Shown: positions 29,953 through 40,044 of the stretch, piece by piece | Position numbering within the stretch: the stretch's first letter is position 1 | Layout: each line of letters starts with the position of its first letter | Assembly (NCBI GenBank): GCA_030428615.1 | Contig: JAUIDN010000001.1 | Coordinates: forward strand, 186,001 to 250,000 | Source: Alphaproteobacteria bacterium | GTDB taxonomy: Bacteria; Pseudomonadota; Alphaproteobacteria; Sphingomonadales; Emcibacteraceae | Direction: 5' to 3' | DNA length: 64,000 nucleotides | The notes under the pieces: model-generated | The model's database searches: none | Told to the model about the DNA's origin: nothing | Seen by the model: only the letters and a program-made list of their open reading frames with translations | Position numbers and translations under genes: made by a program

Positions 29953-31881
29953 ATGTTTGAATTATTCAGAAAAGGCATGGGTTCTGTTTTCGCGGGTATC
30001 CTCTTAACGCTTCTTATTGTCAGCTTTGCCATATGGGGAATTGGTGATCCGCTCAATACACTCGGATCAAATCAAATCGCCGAAGTCGGCGGTGAAAAAA
30101 TCACCCCCAACGAGCTCTCGCGTTCATTTGAGAATGAATTCAGGCTTTTGCAGCAAAATGCGGGAGACAGCGTGACACGCGAACTCGCGATACAGTTTGG
30201 TATCGGTGCGCAGGCCGCTGCGAAACTTGTTGAACGCAAGGCGTATGATGTTGAGGCAAGAAATCTGGGACTTCGAACATCAGATGAAGAACTTAGGGAT
30301 TATATATACTCAATCCAGCTTTTTCAGGATGAAACAGGTACTTTTAATCGTAGCTTCTTTGATCAGTTTGTGCGCTCTCAAGGTTACAGCACCAAAGAGT
30401 TCGAAGACATTTTAAGAAGTGAGATTGCAAGAAGTAAACTTATCAATGCCCTGATTGATAATATTGAAGCACCGGATATCACCGCAAACACGCTGACCAA
30501 ATATGCTTCGGAGCAGCGCACTTCCGAAATCCTTTCCATACCCGCCAGTCAGATGACCGCCATAGGTGAAGCAACCGATGAAACCTTAAGAGCGTTTTAT
30601 ACCGAAAATCAAAGTAATTACATGGCACCGGAATATCGCGACATTAGCTATTTTGAGATTTCAGCAAATGACATTGCTGAAAATATCGATGTCAGCGAAG
30701 AAGATGCACGTGCGTCCTATGAAGATCAGATCAACGAATTTACACTCGCGGAAGAACGTAGTTTTATTCAAATGCTTCTTGATGATATGGAAACCGCTGA
30801 GATCGCCTTTACGGAACTACAAAATGGTAAAAGCTTTGAAGACGTTATCCTGGAAAAAACCGGTGCCACGGCGGAAGATAGTACATTCGAAGCACAGCCA
30901 CGTGCCGAATTCGCGGAACTCTATGGCGAGGAAGCCGCCGATCTGCTTTTCAGCGCTGATGAAGGCGGGTTTACCGCGCCGATTGAGACGGGATTTGGAG
31001 TATACCTTTTTAAGGTAAATGAAGTTAAACAGGGCAACGTTAAAAGTTTTGAAGAAGTAAAAGATGACATCGTTCAAGACATTAAAATGAACCGGGCAAT
31101 TGACCAGTTGTTTGATATCAGAAATCTGATTGAAGACGAACTTGCGGCCGGGTCACCAATAGGCACAATTGCTGATGTTATAAAGGCACCACTTAAAACG
31201 GTTTCCAATGTCAGCATTGAAGGCATGACCCCGGATGGTTCAGCGTCAAGGGAATTACCGCTGATAGTTGAATTTCTTGATCATGCATTTGAAAATGATA
31301 TTGGCGCGGAACTGGAGCTTTATGAAGGCATTTCAAACAAGTTTTATATGCTCAGCGTTGATAATATCATTGATGCAGAACTTCGTGACTTTGAAGAAGT
31401 TCGTGAGGCCGTAACTGCGGATTGGGAACAAAGCCGCCGTGACCAGCTTGCAACAGAGCTGTCAGAGCGTGTGATAGAAGAATTCAACGCCTCCGATAGT
31501 GCTGATAAATCCCTGTCGGAATTCCAGAACGTCATCAACAGCAATCTGACGCTGAATGAGGTGACTGTGGGCCGCGGCAACGAAGAGAGCGCCGTCTCTT
31601 CGGAAATCCATACCAGCATCTTTTCACAGGAAATAGGCACTGTCGAAACAATCCCCGCCGCAAACGGTGATGGATATGTTCTGGTGCATGTTAAAGGCCG
31701 CTCATTCAAGAATAATGTTGAAGAAGAAGCGATTACCGCATCAAAGAACCAAGTCAGGACATCCTATCAAAATGATCTGATGGGGGCTTACATTGTTCAA
31801 TTATATCAGGATCTGCCGGTTATTATGAATAATGATAATATAAGGGCAACTCTTGACCAGATTGCAGCACCGCTTGAATAG
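29953..31881 (+). CDS. PpiD/SurA-type periplasmic peptidyl-prolyl isomerase chaperone
   Basis: A 642-residue membrane-anchored chaperone of the PpiD type. A single N-terminal anchor lies at about 11-31 (FAGILLTLLIVSFAIWGIG). A SurA_N-like helical region follows (about 36-190, with FNRSFFDQFVRSQGYS), then a parvulin-like PPIase domain at about 255-370 (ERSFIQMLLDDMETAEIAF, GFGVYLFKVNEV). A large C-terminal region (about 400-630) resembles a second degenerate parvulin module. PpiD helps proteins leave the Sec translocon, which suits its location beside secG and tpiA. The start is preceded by CAGGT. trpE follows 19 bases later. Confidence 0.88.
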   Translation: MFELFRKGMGSVFAGILLTLLIVSFAIWGIGDPLNTLGSNQIAEVGGEKITPNELSRSFENEFRLLQQNAGDSVTRELAIQFGIGAQAAAKLVERKAYDVEARNLGLRTSDEELRDYIYSIQLFQDETGTFNRSFFDQFVRSQGYSTKEFEDILRSEIARSKLINALIDNIEAPDITANTLTKYASEQRTSEILSIPASQMTAIGEATDETLRAFYTENQSNYMAPEYRDISYFEISANDIAENIDVSEEDARASYEDQINEFTLAEERSFIQMLLDDMETAEIAFTELQNGKSFEDVILEKTGATAEDSTFEAQPRAEFAELYGEEAADLLFSADEGGFTAPIETGFGVYLFKVNEVKQGNVKSFEEVKDDIVQDIKMNRAIDQLFDIRNLIEDELAAGSPIGTIADVIKAPLKTVSNVSIEGMTPDGSASRELPLIVEFLDHAFENDIGAELELYEGISNKFYMLSVDNIIDAELRDFEEVREAVTADWEQSRRDQLATELSERVIEEFNASDSADKSLSEFQNVINSNLTLNEVTVGRGNEESAVSSEIHTSIFSQEIGTVETIPAANGDGYVLVHVKGRSFKNNVEEEAITASKNQVRTSYQNDLMGAYIVQLYQDLPVIMNNDNIRATLDQIAAPLE

Positions 31882-31900
31882 CCCGCTTTAAATAGGCTGG

Positions 31901-33433
31901 ATGAACAGGAATATGACCACTTTCCCTAGCAAACAAGACTTTGATAAGTTGTACCACCAAGGGAAAGCACAGGTTCTCTGGACAACTCTTGTTGCGGATC
32001 TTGAAACATCCATAAGCGCCTATTTAAAAATTGCTGAAAATGAAGAATATGCAAGCCTTCTCGAATCGGTTGAGGGTGGCGCTATCCGCGGACGGTATAC
32101 ATTCATTGGATTAAAGCCGGATGTTATCTGGCGTACAAACGGTGATAATCCGGAAATAAACCGCAAAGCACTTTCCGGCGTTCGAGAAGACGATTTCAAA
32201 CCCGTGGCTGGTCATGCCCTTGACAGTCTTAGAGACCTCTTTGCAGAAAGCATGATTGACCTTCCCGCCAATATACCGCCGTCTGCGGCGGGCTTGATTG
32301 GGTATATGGGTTATGATTGCGTGCGGCTCATGGAAAAGCTTCCCGAAGCAAAGGAAGAAGTCATTGGCACCCCGGACAGCATGTTCATGCGCCCTACCAT
32401 TATGGTTGTCTTTGACAGTGTTACTGACCTGATCACGATTGTAACGCCCGTTCGCCCAGCGAAGGACGTCAATGCGGACATCGCCTACTTGCGCGGCGAA
32501 GAACGGTTAAACGATATAATATCAGCATTATCACAACCTCTAAGCAGCCCGGGACAGAATGTTGACAACGCCAAGTTAAGCGAACCAAAATCAAATACAT
32601 CACACGCTGAGTATGAAGCCATGGTGGCAAAAGCCAAAGAATATATCGCCGCTGGTGATATTTTTCAGGTTGTCCTTTCACAGCGCTTTTCAATGCCGTT
32701 TGATTTGCCTCCCTTTTCACTCTACCGCGCCTTAAGGCGCACAAATCCGTCACCATTTTCATATTATTTAAAATTTGGCGACTTTTCGATTGTCGGGTCG
32801 AGTCCGGAAATACTTGTGCGGCTCAGGGATAATGAAGTGACCATTCGCCCAATCGCCGGCACCCGCCCGCGCGGCAAGACCCCCACCGAAGACAAACAGA
32901 ATGCAAAAGATCTGCTGGCAGATCCCAAGGAATGCGCTGAGCATCTTATGCTTCTCGATCTTGGACGCAATGATGTCGGGCGCGTATCAAAAGTGGGATC
33001 GGTTAAAGTCACCGAAAAAATGAACATCGAATATTATTCGCACGTTATGCATATCGTCTCCAATGTGAGGGGCGAAATCGCGCCGGAATATGACGCATTG
33101 AAAGCACTTTGTGCAGGCTTCCCTGCGGGTACCGTGAGCGGCGCCCCCAAGGTTCGCGCCATGGAAATTATTGACGAACTGGAAAAAGAAAAACGCGGCA
33201 TTTACGCAGGAGCGGTCGGTTATTTTTCCGCCGATGGCAGCATGGATACCTGTATTGTGTTAAGGACAGCGATCGTTAAAGATCAAACCATGTATGTCCA
33301 GGCTGGCGCCGGCGTCGTTGCCGACAGTAACTGGAAATCTGAATATGCCGAATGCGAAGCAAAGGCACGAGCACTTGTCCATGCCGCAGAAAAAGCAGTT
33401 CAATTTGCAGGTATGGATAAGGTCACCCAATAA
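31901..33433 (+). CDS. trpE: Anthranilate synthase component I
   Basis: A 510-residue enzyme converting chorismate to anthranilate with ammonia from TrpG. The N-terminal domain carries the tryptophan-feedback region (LLESVEGGAIRGRYTFIG). The chorismate-binding core shows FQVVLSQRFS, GSSPEILVRL, IRPIAGTRPRG, LLDLGRNDVGRV, FPAGTVSGAPKVRAMEII and AGAGVVADS. An alternative ATG at 31913 is preceded by CAGGA. It forms an apparent operon with the ppiD-like gene, but no trpG, trpD or trpC follows; the next gene, msrA, is on the opposite strand. The partner amidotransferase must be elsewhere. Confidence 0.97.
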   Translation: MNRNMTTFPSKQDFDKLYHQGKAQVLWTTLVADLETSISAYLKIAENEEYASLLESVEGGAIRGRYTFIGLKPDVIWRTNGDNPEINRKALSGVREDDFKPVAGHALDSLRDLFAESMIDLPANIPPSAAGLIGYMGYDCVRLMEKLPEAKEEVIGTPDSMFMRPTIMVVFDSVTDLITIVTPVRPAKDVNADIAYLRGEERLNDIISALSQPLSSPGQNVDNAKLSEPKSNTSHAEYEAMVAKAKEYIAAGDIFQVVLSQRFSMPFDLPPFSLYRALRRTNPSPFSYYLKFGDFSIVGSSPEILVRLRDNEVTIRPIAGTRPRGKTPTEDKQNAKDLLADPKECAEHLMLLDLGRNDVGRVSKVGSVKVTEKMNIEYYSHVMHIVSNVRGEIAPEYDALKALCAGFPAGTVSGAPKVRAMEIIDELEKEKRGIYAGAVGYFSADGSMDTCIVLRTAIVKDQTMYVQAGAGVVADSNWKSEYAECEAKARALVHAAEKAVQFAGMDKVTQ

Positions 33434-33468
33434 AAAAATTTACCATGCATAGTGGATAAAGTGTCCGA

Positions 33469-33984
33469 TTATCCCGCTTCCTGCCGCCGTTTTGGAAGTT
33501 TCCAACCCGGCCGCGGGAAATGACACGTATACCCATTTGGGATGCGCTCCAGGTAATCCTGATGTTCCGCTTCCGCTTCCCAAAATTCACCTGCTTGGGT
33601 TACTTCGGTTACAACCTTGCCCGGCCATAGACCGGATGCGTCAACGTCCTTAATGGTTTCTTCCGCAATTTCCTTTTGTTCGTCTGAGGCGTAAAAAATC
33701 TCAGAACGATAGGAACTGCCACGGTCATTTCCCTGACGGTCAACGGTGCTTGGATCATGGATCTGAAAAAAATATTCAAGCAAAGTACGGTAACTGATAA
33801 CCGACGGGTCAAAATTAATTTCTATCGCTTCAGCATGGCCGTCATGCTCCCTGTATGTGGCGTGATCAACATCGCCACCGGTATATCCGACACGCGTTGA
33901 TATCACACCGGGGAGTTTACGGATCAGGTCCTGCATTCCCCAAAAACATCCCCCAGCCAAAATTGCTTTTTCTTTCTTTTCCAT
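33469..33984 (-). CDS. msrA: Peptide methionine sulfoxide reductase MsrA
   Basis: A 171-residue repair enzyme that reduces methionine S-sulfoxide. The catalytic Cys is in [11 protein letters not shown]. The substrate pocket residues are in VGYTGG and EFFWEAE-like [13 protein letters not shown], and a resolving Cys is in [11 protein letters not shown]. There is no signal peptide, so it is cytoplasmic. The start has AAAGGA eight bases upstream. It converges with trpE and has no visible operon partner. Confidence 0.96.
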   Translation of the reverse strand: MEKKEKAILAGGCFWGMQDLIRKLPGVISTRVGYTGGDVDHATYREHDGHAEAIEINFDPSVISYRTLLEYFFQIHDPSTVDRQGNDRGSSYRSEIFYASDEQKEIAEETIKDVDASGLWPGKVVTEVTQAGEFWEAEAEHQDYLERIPNGYTCHFPRPGWKLPKRRQEAG

Positions 33985-34100
33985 TGCCGGTGTCCTTTAA
34001 ATATATAGATTTCAGGGACCATCATAATAATCCAATTTCATTTATTCAATCGGAACATACGGTGGAAGCAACGAAATGATGTAATAAATGCCTTATGGCG

Positions 34101-35303
34101 CTAATCGTCTATATATTTATCAACAACGGCAGCCGCAATTAGATCACCCCAGACATTGAGCGTGGTGTGTGCGCGGTCAAGGAACCAGTCGACTGCGAGA
34201 ATTAGACCGAAACCTTCAACAGGTATGCCAATAACTGACATTATCATCAAGGTCATTAAGTAACCGCCCTGAGGAATGCCCGCAGACCCAAATGCAGCAA
34301 GCACCGCGAGCAGCATGATGGTCAAATAGTCGTCAAAACCAAGAGTGATACCATATACCTGTGCTAAAAATATCGCTGCCGCCGTTTGGTAGACAGCCGA
34401 TCCATTCATATGAATGGTTGAACCCAGTGGAATCACAAAACGTGTCGCGCTTTTCTTTAACCCGTGTGCCTGGGTATATTCAAGGCATGCTGGCATCGTT
34501 GCCGAAGAGCTTGAAGTGCTCCACGCAGTTAAAACCGCCGGAAGCACATCTTTGATATAGCCAATTCCTTTGCCAGTGATCACTTTCATGACTAAAAACA
34601 TAAAAGCACCCTGCACGATCAGACCAATACTGACCGCGAGAACATAACCGCCCACTGCACTAAATCCATCTAGGACGGCCGCGCCACCACCGGCCTGCGC
34701 AATCGGCAGTGCGACTAACGCAAATATCCCAAAAGGTGAAAGATACATTATCCAGCCAACAATAATCATCATAACATTATTGAGCCCTTCAAAAAAATTG
34801 ATCACCACCTTCCCCGTCTCCCCAACTACGGTAAGTGCAGCACCAAATATCACCGAAAAAACCACCAGTTGCAGAAGTTCCATATTGGCCGCAGAACCAA
34901 CTATATTGGGAGAAATGAGCCCCATAAGAACATCAGCAACAGTTGCACGCGCTTCAGGGATTCCCTCGGTTGTCATCGCGCTCATCTGGAAATTAGCACC
35001 GGGATCAATAAATAAAGTCACAATAATGCCGACGAAGGATGCCATCACCATCATCGTGCCAAAGAAACCAATGGTGATTGCTCCTGGTTTTCCCATTTGA
35101 CGAATATCACCAAGCGACGTCATCCCCGTTATAATTGCAGACACGATAAGCGGCACCAGGATCATTTTAAGCGCGTTGAGAAATAATTCCCCCATCCATG
35201 AAAACATTAATGCGTCTTCACCCATAGTCCATCCGGCGATCGCCCCAAGCACGACAGCGAGAATGATGAAATATAATATTTTTATCGAGTGATCTTTTGA
35301 CAT
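34101..35303 (-). CDS. Dicarboxylate/amino acid:cation symporter (DAACS/GltP family)
   Basis: A 400-residue sodium- or proton-coupled carrier of the glutamate-transporter fold. The first membrane segments (IKILYFIILAVVLGAIAGW) are followed by the family markers. The serine-rich hairpin STSSSSATMPACLEY is the HP1 loop, and GSTIHMNGSAVYQTAAAIF is the TM7 substrate site (usually NMDGT; here HMNGS). The HP2 region is GSAGIPQGGYLMTLMI. The changed NMDGT motif suggests a substrate other than aspartate or glutamate, but this is inference. It is transcribed alone on the minus strand. Confidence 0.9.
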   Translation of the reverse strand: MSKDHSIKILYFIILAVVLGAIAGWTMGEDALMFSWMGELFLNALKMILVPLIVSAIITGMTSLGDIRQMGKPGAITIGFFGTMMVMASFVGIIVTLFIDPGANFQMSAMTTEGIPEARATVADVLMGLISPNIVGSAANMELLQLVVFSVIFGAALTVVGETGKVVINFFEGLNNVMMIIVGWIMYLSPFGIFALVALPIAQAGGGAAVLDGFSAVGGYVLAVSIGLIVQGAFMFLVMKVITGKGIGYIKDVLPAVLTAWSTSSSSATMPACLEYTQAHGLKKSATRFVIPLGSTIHMNGSAVYQTAAAIFLAQVYGITLGFDDYLTIMLLAVLAAFGSAGIPQGGYLMTLMIMSVIGIPVEGFGLILAVDWFLDRAHTTLNVWGDLIAAAVVDKYIDD

Positions 35304-35426
35304 TACTTTCTCCCCTTACTTAGAAAGAGGGTAACGCAAATGCCATGGTTGGTCAAAACACATATTTTATAAAAGTGACTGTAAAAAAACGGAAATAAGA
35401 TAAAAAACTGGTTTTTACCAAACCTA

Positions 35427-36476
35427 TCATTGAACCGCCGCAAGCTGAGCGCGTGAATATTTTTCCCGTACCGTTTGGGATATCGGCACGATGGTTATTC
35501 CCTTTTCCTTCAACGTGGGTATCCATTGTTTTAGAGCGCTTATGGTTTGCGAATAAGGATGGCCGATGGCAAGGGCTGTCCCATTTGATTTTGCCATGTG
35601 TTCCAGCTTTGTGAGCTGTCCTAAAATATAATCATGATCACGTTCATTATCCAGAAACACATCGCGATTTGTCACCGGGATTCCTTTTTCACGTGCTCTA
35701 TTCTCAAGCTGGCTATTTGGCGTTGTCTTGCTATCCAGAACAAGGAGTCCTTTGTCCTTTATAACGCCAAGCAACCGGTCGACGGCTTCAGCATCTTCGG
35801 TAAACTGGCTGCCCATGTGATTGTTCACACCGATAAAGTTTGAAAACTGGCTTAAGTTATAATCAATATTTTCCAATTGCACCCGACCAGACGTGGAGGA
35901 AAGAAGCGCATGCGGGCCCGGGTCCGCTTTTCCCTTTGGCTCCATCGGAATGTGAACCAGAATATCATGACCTTTACTATATGCATCATCCACCTGCTTC
36001 GCGATACCGGAAGCGTAAGGAAGAAAAGATAATGTCAGCGGCACGTCCATATCGATCATTTCCCTGGTGGCTCCTTTGACGATCCCTAAATCGTCGATCA
36101 CCAACACAACCTTGGCATTTCCTTCAGGAACCTTTACGTCGGTCGCGGCATATTTTTGCCACGCCTCCTGCCCACGTTTATTGCGTTCGGGCCGGGTCAC
36201 CAAAACGGGTTTTGGTGTTGTACGCCGCGCCAATTTCGATAGAAAACTTTCTTTACGGTCGGACCGTGGCGACGGCACAGAAACACTCACCGCTTCAAAG
36301 CCCTCCTCATATACATGTAATGAATAATCAATGACTGATTTATTATAGTTCACGTCATCCCATTTAAGCCAGACACCAACACCGCAAAAGCCGATGAGAA
36401 CATAATAAAAACCCAGCAACAGATATTTAATTACCGGCTTAGGGCGCCTTTTTTTTATAGAGGAAGAGGTATTCAT
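35427..36476 (-). CDS. Divergent polysaccharide deacetylase family protein
   Basis: About 349 residues from the ATG at 36476; the frame is open to 36542, but those residues look non-coding. After a basic tail (KKRRPKPVIKY) comes one membrane anchor (about 18-38), placing the rest in the periplasm. The catalytic region is a divergent polysaccharide deacetylase domain (DUF610/PF04748). It shows VVLVIDDLGIVKGATREM, VPLTLSFLPYA, ILVHIPMEP, NNHMGSQFTEDAEAV and LLVLDSKTTPNSQLENRA, and ends TIVPISQTVREKY. Relatives are often encoded beside a CtpA-type protease and EnvC-like amidase activator, but not here. The substrate has not been established. Confidence 0.85.
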   Translation of the reverse strand: MNTSSSIKKRRPKPVIKYLLLGFYYVLIGFCGVGVWLKWDDVNYNKSVIDYSLHVYEEGFEAVSVSVPSPRSDRKESFLSKLARRTTPKPVLVTRPERNKRGQEAWQKYAATDVKVPEGNAKVVLVIDDLGIVKGATREMIDMDVPLTLSFLPYASGIAKQVDDAYSKGHDILVHIPMEPKGKADPGPHALLSSTSGRVQLENIDYNLSQFSNFIGVNNHMGSQFTEDAEAVDRLLGVIKDKGLLVLDSKTTPNSQLENRAREKGIPVTNRDVFLDNERDHDYILGQLTKLEHMAKSNGTALAIGHPYSQTISALKQWIPTLKEKGITIVPISQTVREKYSRAQLAAVQ

Positions 36477-36592
36477 GCCGATGAAGTTTTGTCCGTTTTT
36501 TATTGTGGCGCTTTTATAGGCCATAAAAAGAAAATAAATCAATATCTAGCTGTTGAGATTTTACAAACTACTCTATAGTGTAACGAAATATA

Positions 36593-36607
36593 TTAACAGC
36601 GAATTAA
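36593..36607. promoter_or_regulatory. Candidate CtrA box upstream of parE
   Basis: TTAACAGCGAATTAA fits the full CtrA consensus TTAA-N7-TTAA and ends 18 bases before the parE ATG. The position is close to the start codon, which suits repression better than activation. The region is AT-rich, so chance is possible. Confidence 0.4.
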
Positions 36608-36625
36608 AGAAGCCATTAACACACA

Positions 36626-38605
36626 ATGACAGACTTGTTTGAAACGGCAACAGTAACAGCCGATTATTCCGCCAAAGATATTGAAGTTTTAGAAGGACTG
36701 GAACCAGTGCGCCTGCGGCCGGGGATGTATGTTGGCGGTACCGATGAGCGCGCACTTCATCACCTTGTTGCTGAAGTCCTTGATAACAGCATGGACGAAG
36801 CCGTAGCAGGTCACGCTAGTCGAATTGAAATAACGTTAAATGGCGATGGCTCGGTAACGATAGCGGATAACGGGCGTGGTATTCCCGTTGATCCTCACCC
36901 GAAACACAAGGACAAATCCGCGCTTGAGGTTATTTTTACCACACTGCATTCGGGTGGTAAATTTAACAGCAAAGTGTATGAGACGTCAGGCGGTCTGCAT
37001 GGCGTGGGAATATCGGTGGTAAACGCGCTTTCCGAATGGACAGATGTGGAAGTCGCACGCGACAAACAGGTCTGGACGCAAAGTTTCGCCCGCGGGAAGG
37101 CCCAAACCAAAATCACCAATCTTGGTCCGACACCTAACCGGCGCGGCACAAAGGTAACATTCCTCCCGGATTATGAAATATTTGGCGTTGGTAAAACCAA
37201 ATTCAAACCATTGACGCTATACAAACTTGCAAGATCAAAAGCATATCTGTTCAAAGGTATTGAGATCAGATGGCAGTGCGACCCGTCCCTTCTTTCGGAA
37301 AAAGACCAAGAAGAAGTACCGGAAAAAGAAACACTCCATTTTCCTGGCGGTCTAAACGATTATCTGTCCCTGCTCACTGAAAAACGAAGCCTGGTCACAT
37401 CGGAAAATTTTTATGGGAAAGTGCCGCTGGCCGATGAAGCGGGACAGATCGAATGGGCCATTACCTGGCCCGAATACGGCGAGGGCAGCATTTCGTCCTA
37501 TACCAATACCGTTCCCACACCACAGGGAGGCACCCACGAAAGCGGCGTTCGGGCAGCACTTCTTAAAGGAATAAAGGCATATGGTGAACTGGTTGGAAAT
37601 AAAAAAGCGGCAGGCCTTACCGGGGATGATATTTTTAACGGTGCCTGTGTTCTTATTTCACTATTCATTAAAAACCCGCAATTTCAGGGCCAGACAAAAG
37701 ACAAGCTGACCAACCCGGAAGCTCTGCGCCTGACTGAAAATGCACTTCGCGATCATTTTGACCATTGGTTAAGCGGATCGCCCGCCATGGCAAATGATCT
37801 GCTCGGCTGGGCGCTTGAGCGCATGGAAGAACGCCTTCGCCGAAGAGCCGAAAAAGACGTAAAACGAAAAACAGCGACCAGCAAACGTAAATTGAGACTT
37901 CCGGGCAAATTGGCGGATTGTTCCAACGCCGATGCTGAAGGCACTGAAATCTATATTGTGGAAGGTGACAGTGCGGGCGGCTCCGCAAAGCAGGCCCGTG
38001 ACCGCAAAACGCAGGCCATTCTGCCGATCCGCGGAAAAATTCTGAATGTCGCCAGTGCAACCCGCGACAAAATCCGCGCCAATCAGGAAATATCCGATAT
38101 TAATCAGGCGCTTGGGTGTGGAAACGGTGACAAATACAAGGAAGAAGACCTTCGCTATGAGCGGGTTATTATCATGACCGATGCCGACGTTGACGGTGCA
38201 CATATCGCCACCCTGCTTATTACAATGTTTTATCAGGAAATGCCCGAACTTATTAAAGGTGGTCATTTATTTCTGGCGCAACCGCCGCTTTACCGTATTG
38301 CCCAGGGCGGTAACGTTCATTATGCCCGCGACGATGACCATAAGGATGAATTGATGGCAACGGAATTTACAGGCCGCGGTAAGATTGAGGTCAGCCGATT
38401 TAAAGGGCTTGGAGAAATGCCAGCGTCGCAACTAAAAGAAACAACAATGCTTCGCGGCAAGCGCACATTGCTTAAAGTCGTTATTGAAGAAGGAACAAGG
38501 CTGGAAACGGCGGAAAAAGTCGATCAGTTGATGGGCAAGAAACCGGAGCTTCGTTTCCAGTTCATTCAGGAAAATGCATCGAAAGTTGCGGAACTCGATA
38601 TTTAA
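36626..38605 (+). CDS. parE: DNA topoisomerase IV subunit B
   Basis: A 659-residue ATPase subunit of the enzyme that decatenates sister chromosomes. The GHKL ATPase has [23 protein letters not shown] and the glycine-rich lid [15 protein letters not shown]. The transducer domain follows, with the QTKDKL switch Lys. The TOPRIM domain shows [24 protein letters not shown]-like sequence (here ...[13 protein letters not shown]) and [13 protein letters not shown]. The length and the absence of the long insert seen in proteobacterial GyrB favour ParE. No parC is in the window. The candidate CtrA box upstream suggests cell-cycle control. Confidence 0.95.
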   Translation: [659 protein letters not shown]

Positions 38606-38736
38606 TTAGTGAATTTTAGAATTAAAGTAAGGCCAAACGAAACAACACTGATTTTTCAGAGGATCATTGACTTTTACGCACTATCGCCTATTGTGCGCGG
38701 GATATAGAATGATATGACAAGGATTTCGATCAACAT

Positions 38737-40044
38737 ATGAGTTTTGATTATTTAGGTTTAAGCGACGAGCTTCTATCCGCAGTGAAAGACGCGGGATATA
38801 CCGAACCTACCCCCATACAGAAAAAAACAATTCCTGCGACTCTGCAAGGACGCGATATCCTTGGTATTGCACAGACAGGTACAGGCAAAACGGCGTCTTT
38901 CACACTTCCGTTGATTGATATATTGTCACAGGGACGATCACGGGCAAGGATGCCTCGCTCACTAATCCTCGAGCCAACCCGCGAACTGGCTGCCCAGGTT
39001 GCTGAAAGCTTTGAAAAATACGGCAAGAATTCAAAACTCACCTGTGCATTACTCATAGGTGGCACTGCATTCACGGACCAAGTCAAGCTGTTGGATAAAG
39101 GGGTTGATGTGCTGGTTGCTACGCCGGGGCGCCTTCTTGATCATATGGAGCGGGGCAATGTGATGCTGAATGGTGTTGAAATATTGGTGGTCGACGAAGC
39201 GGACAGAATGCTTGATATGGGCTTTATTCCCGATATTGAACGCATATGCAAAATGCTCACCAAAAAAATTCAATCGCTTTTCTTTTCGGCAACCATGCCG
39301 CCTGAAGTTAAAAAACTTACGGATACTTTTCTTAAGGATCCCAAAGAATTTGAAGTTTCTGCTCCGACCGCAACGGCGGTCACTATTGATGAGCATCTGG
39401 TGCAATTCAGGGGCGACGATAAATTAAAGCGTAATATCCTGCGTTATCTGCTTGAGAACAATGATATAAAAAATGCCATCATTTTTTGTAACCGCAAGAA
39501 AGACGTCAAGGTCGTCAACAAGTCATTAAATGTTCATAAATTCAGCGCGGCAGAACTTCACGGTGACCTGCATCAGGAAACACGGACGGAGGTACTTGAC
39601 GCGTTCAAAAAAGGTAAAGTAAAAATTCTTGTCGCAAGCGATGTTGCAGCGCGTGGACTGGACATTCCCGATGTCGACCACGTCTTTAATTTTGACGTAC
39701 CTTCGAACCCGGAGGATTATATTCACCGGATTGGCCGCACCGGACGCGCGGGCAAAAAAGGCACCGCGATCACATTGGCAAGCCAATCAGACAAAAAATA
39801 TCTGGATGGACTTTTCAAATTTCTTGATAAAAAAATTCCTCTTTTAAAAATTCCTGAAGAAGTCCTTGGGGGCGAGAAAAAGACAGCCAAAAAAGACAAC
39901 AAAAAAGAACCGGAAAACCAAAGTGACAAACGCAATAAAGGGGAAAGCAAAAAGAGCGGAGCAAAAGAAGAAAACAAATCGCACACTAACGGCAAGCCCG
40001 TCGTCGGTATGGGTGATCACGTTCCGGATTTTCTTACCCGTTAA
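38737..40044 (+). CDS. DEAD-box RNA helicase (RhlE-like)
   Basis: A 435-residue helicase with all core motifs: the Q motif TEPTPIQKKTIP, AQTGTGKTASF, PTRELAAQV, TPGRLLDH, VDEADRMLDMG, SATMPPE, ASDVAARGLDIPDVDHVFN and HRIGRTGRAGK. The C-terminal 60 residues are a Lys/Glu-rich disordered tail (KKDNKKEPENQSDKRNKG) likely to bind RNA, ending in a short conserved-looking VVGMGDHVPDFL. RhlE-type proteins act in ribosome assembly and RNA turnover, including at low temperature. It stands alone after parE. Confidence 0.93.
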   Translation: MSFDYLGLSDELLSAVKDAGYTEPTPIQKKTIPATLQGRDILGIAQTGTGKTASFTLPLIDILSQGRSRARMPRSLILEPTRELAAQVAESFEKYGKNSKLTCALLIGGTAFTDQVKLLDKGVDVLVATPGRLLDHMERGNVMLNGVEILVVDEADRMLDMGFIPDIERICKMLTKKIQSLFFSATMPPEVKKLTDTFLKDPKEFEVSAPTATAVTIDEHLVQFRGDDKLKRNILRYLLENNDIKNAIIFCNRKKDVKVVNKSLNVHKFSAAELHGDLHQETRTEVLDAFKKGKVKILVASDVAARGLDIPDVDHVFNFDVPSNPEDYIHRIGRTGRAGKKGTAITLASQSDKKYLDGLFKFLDKKIPLLKIPEEVLGGEKKTAKKDNKKEPENQSDKRNKGESKKSGAKEENKSHTNGKPVVGMGDHVPDFLTR

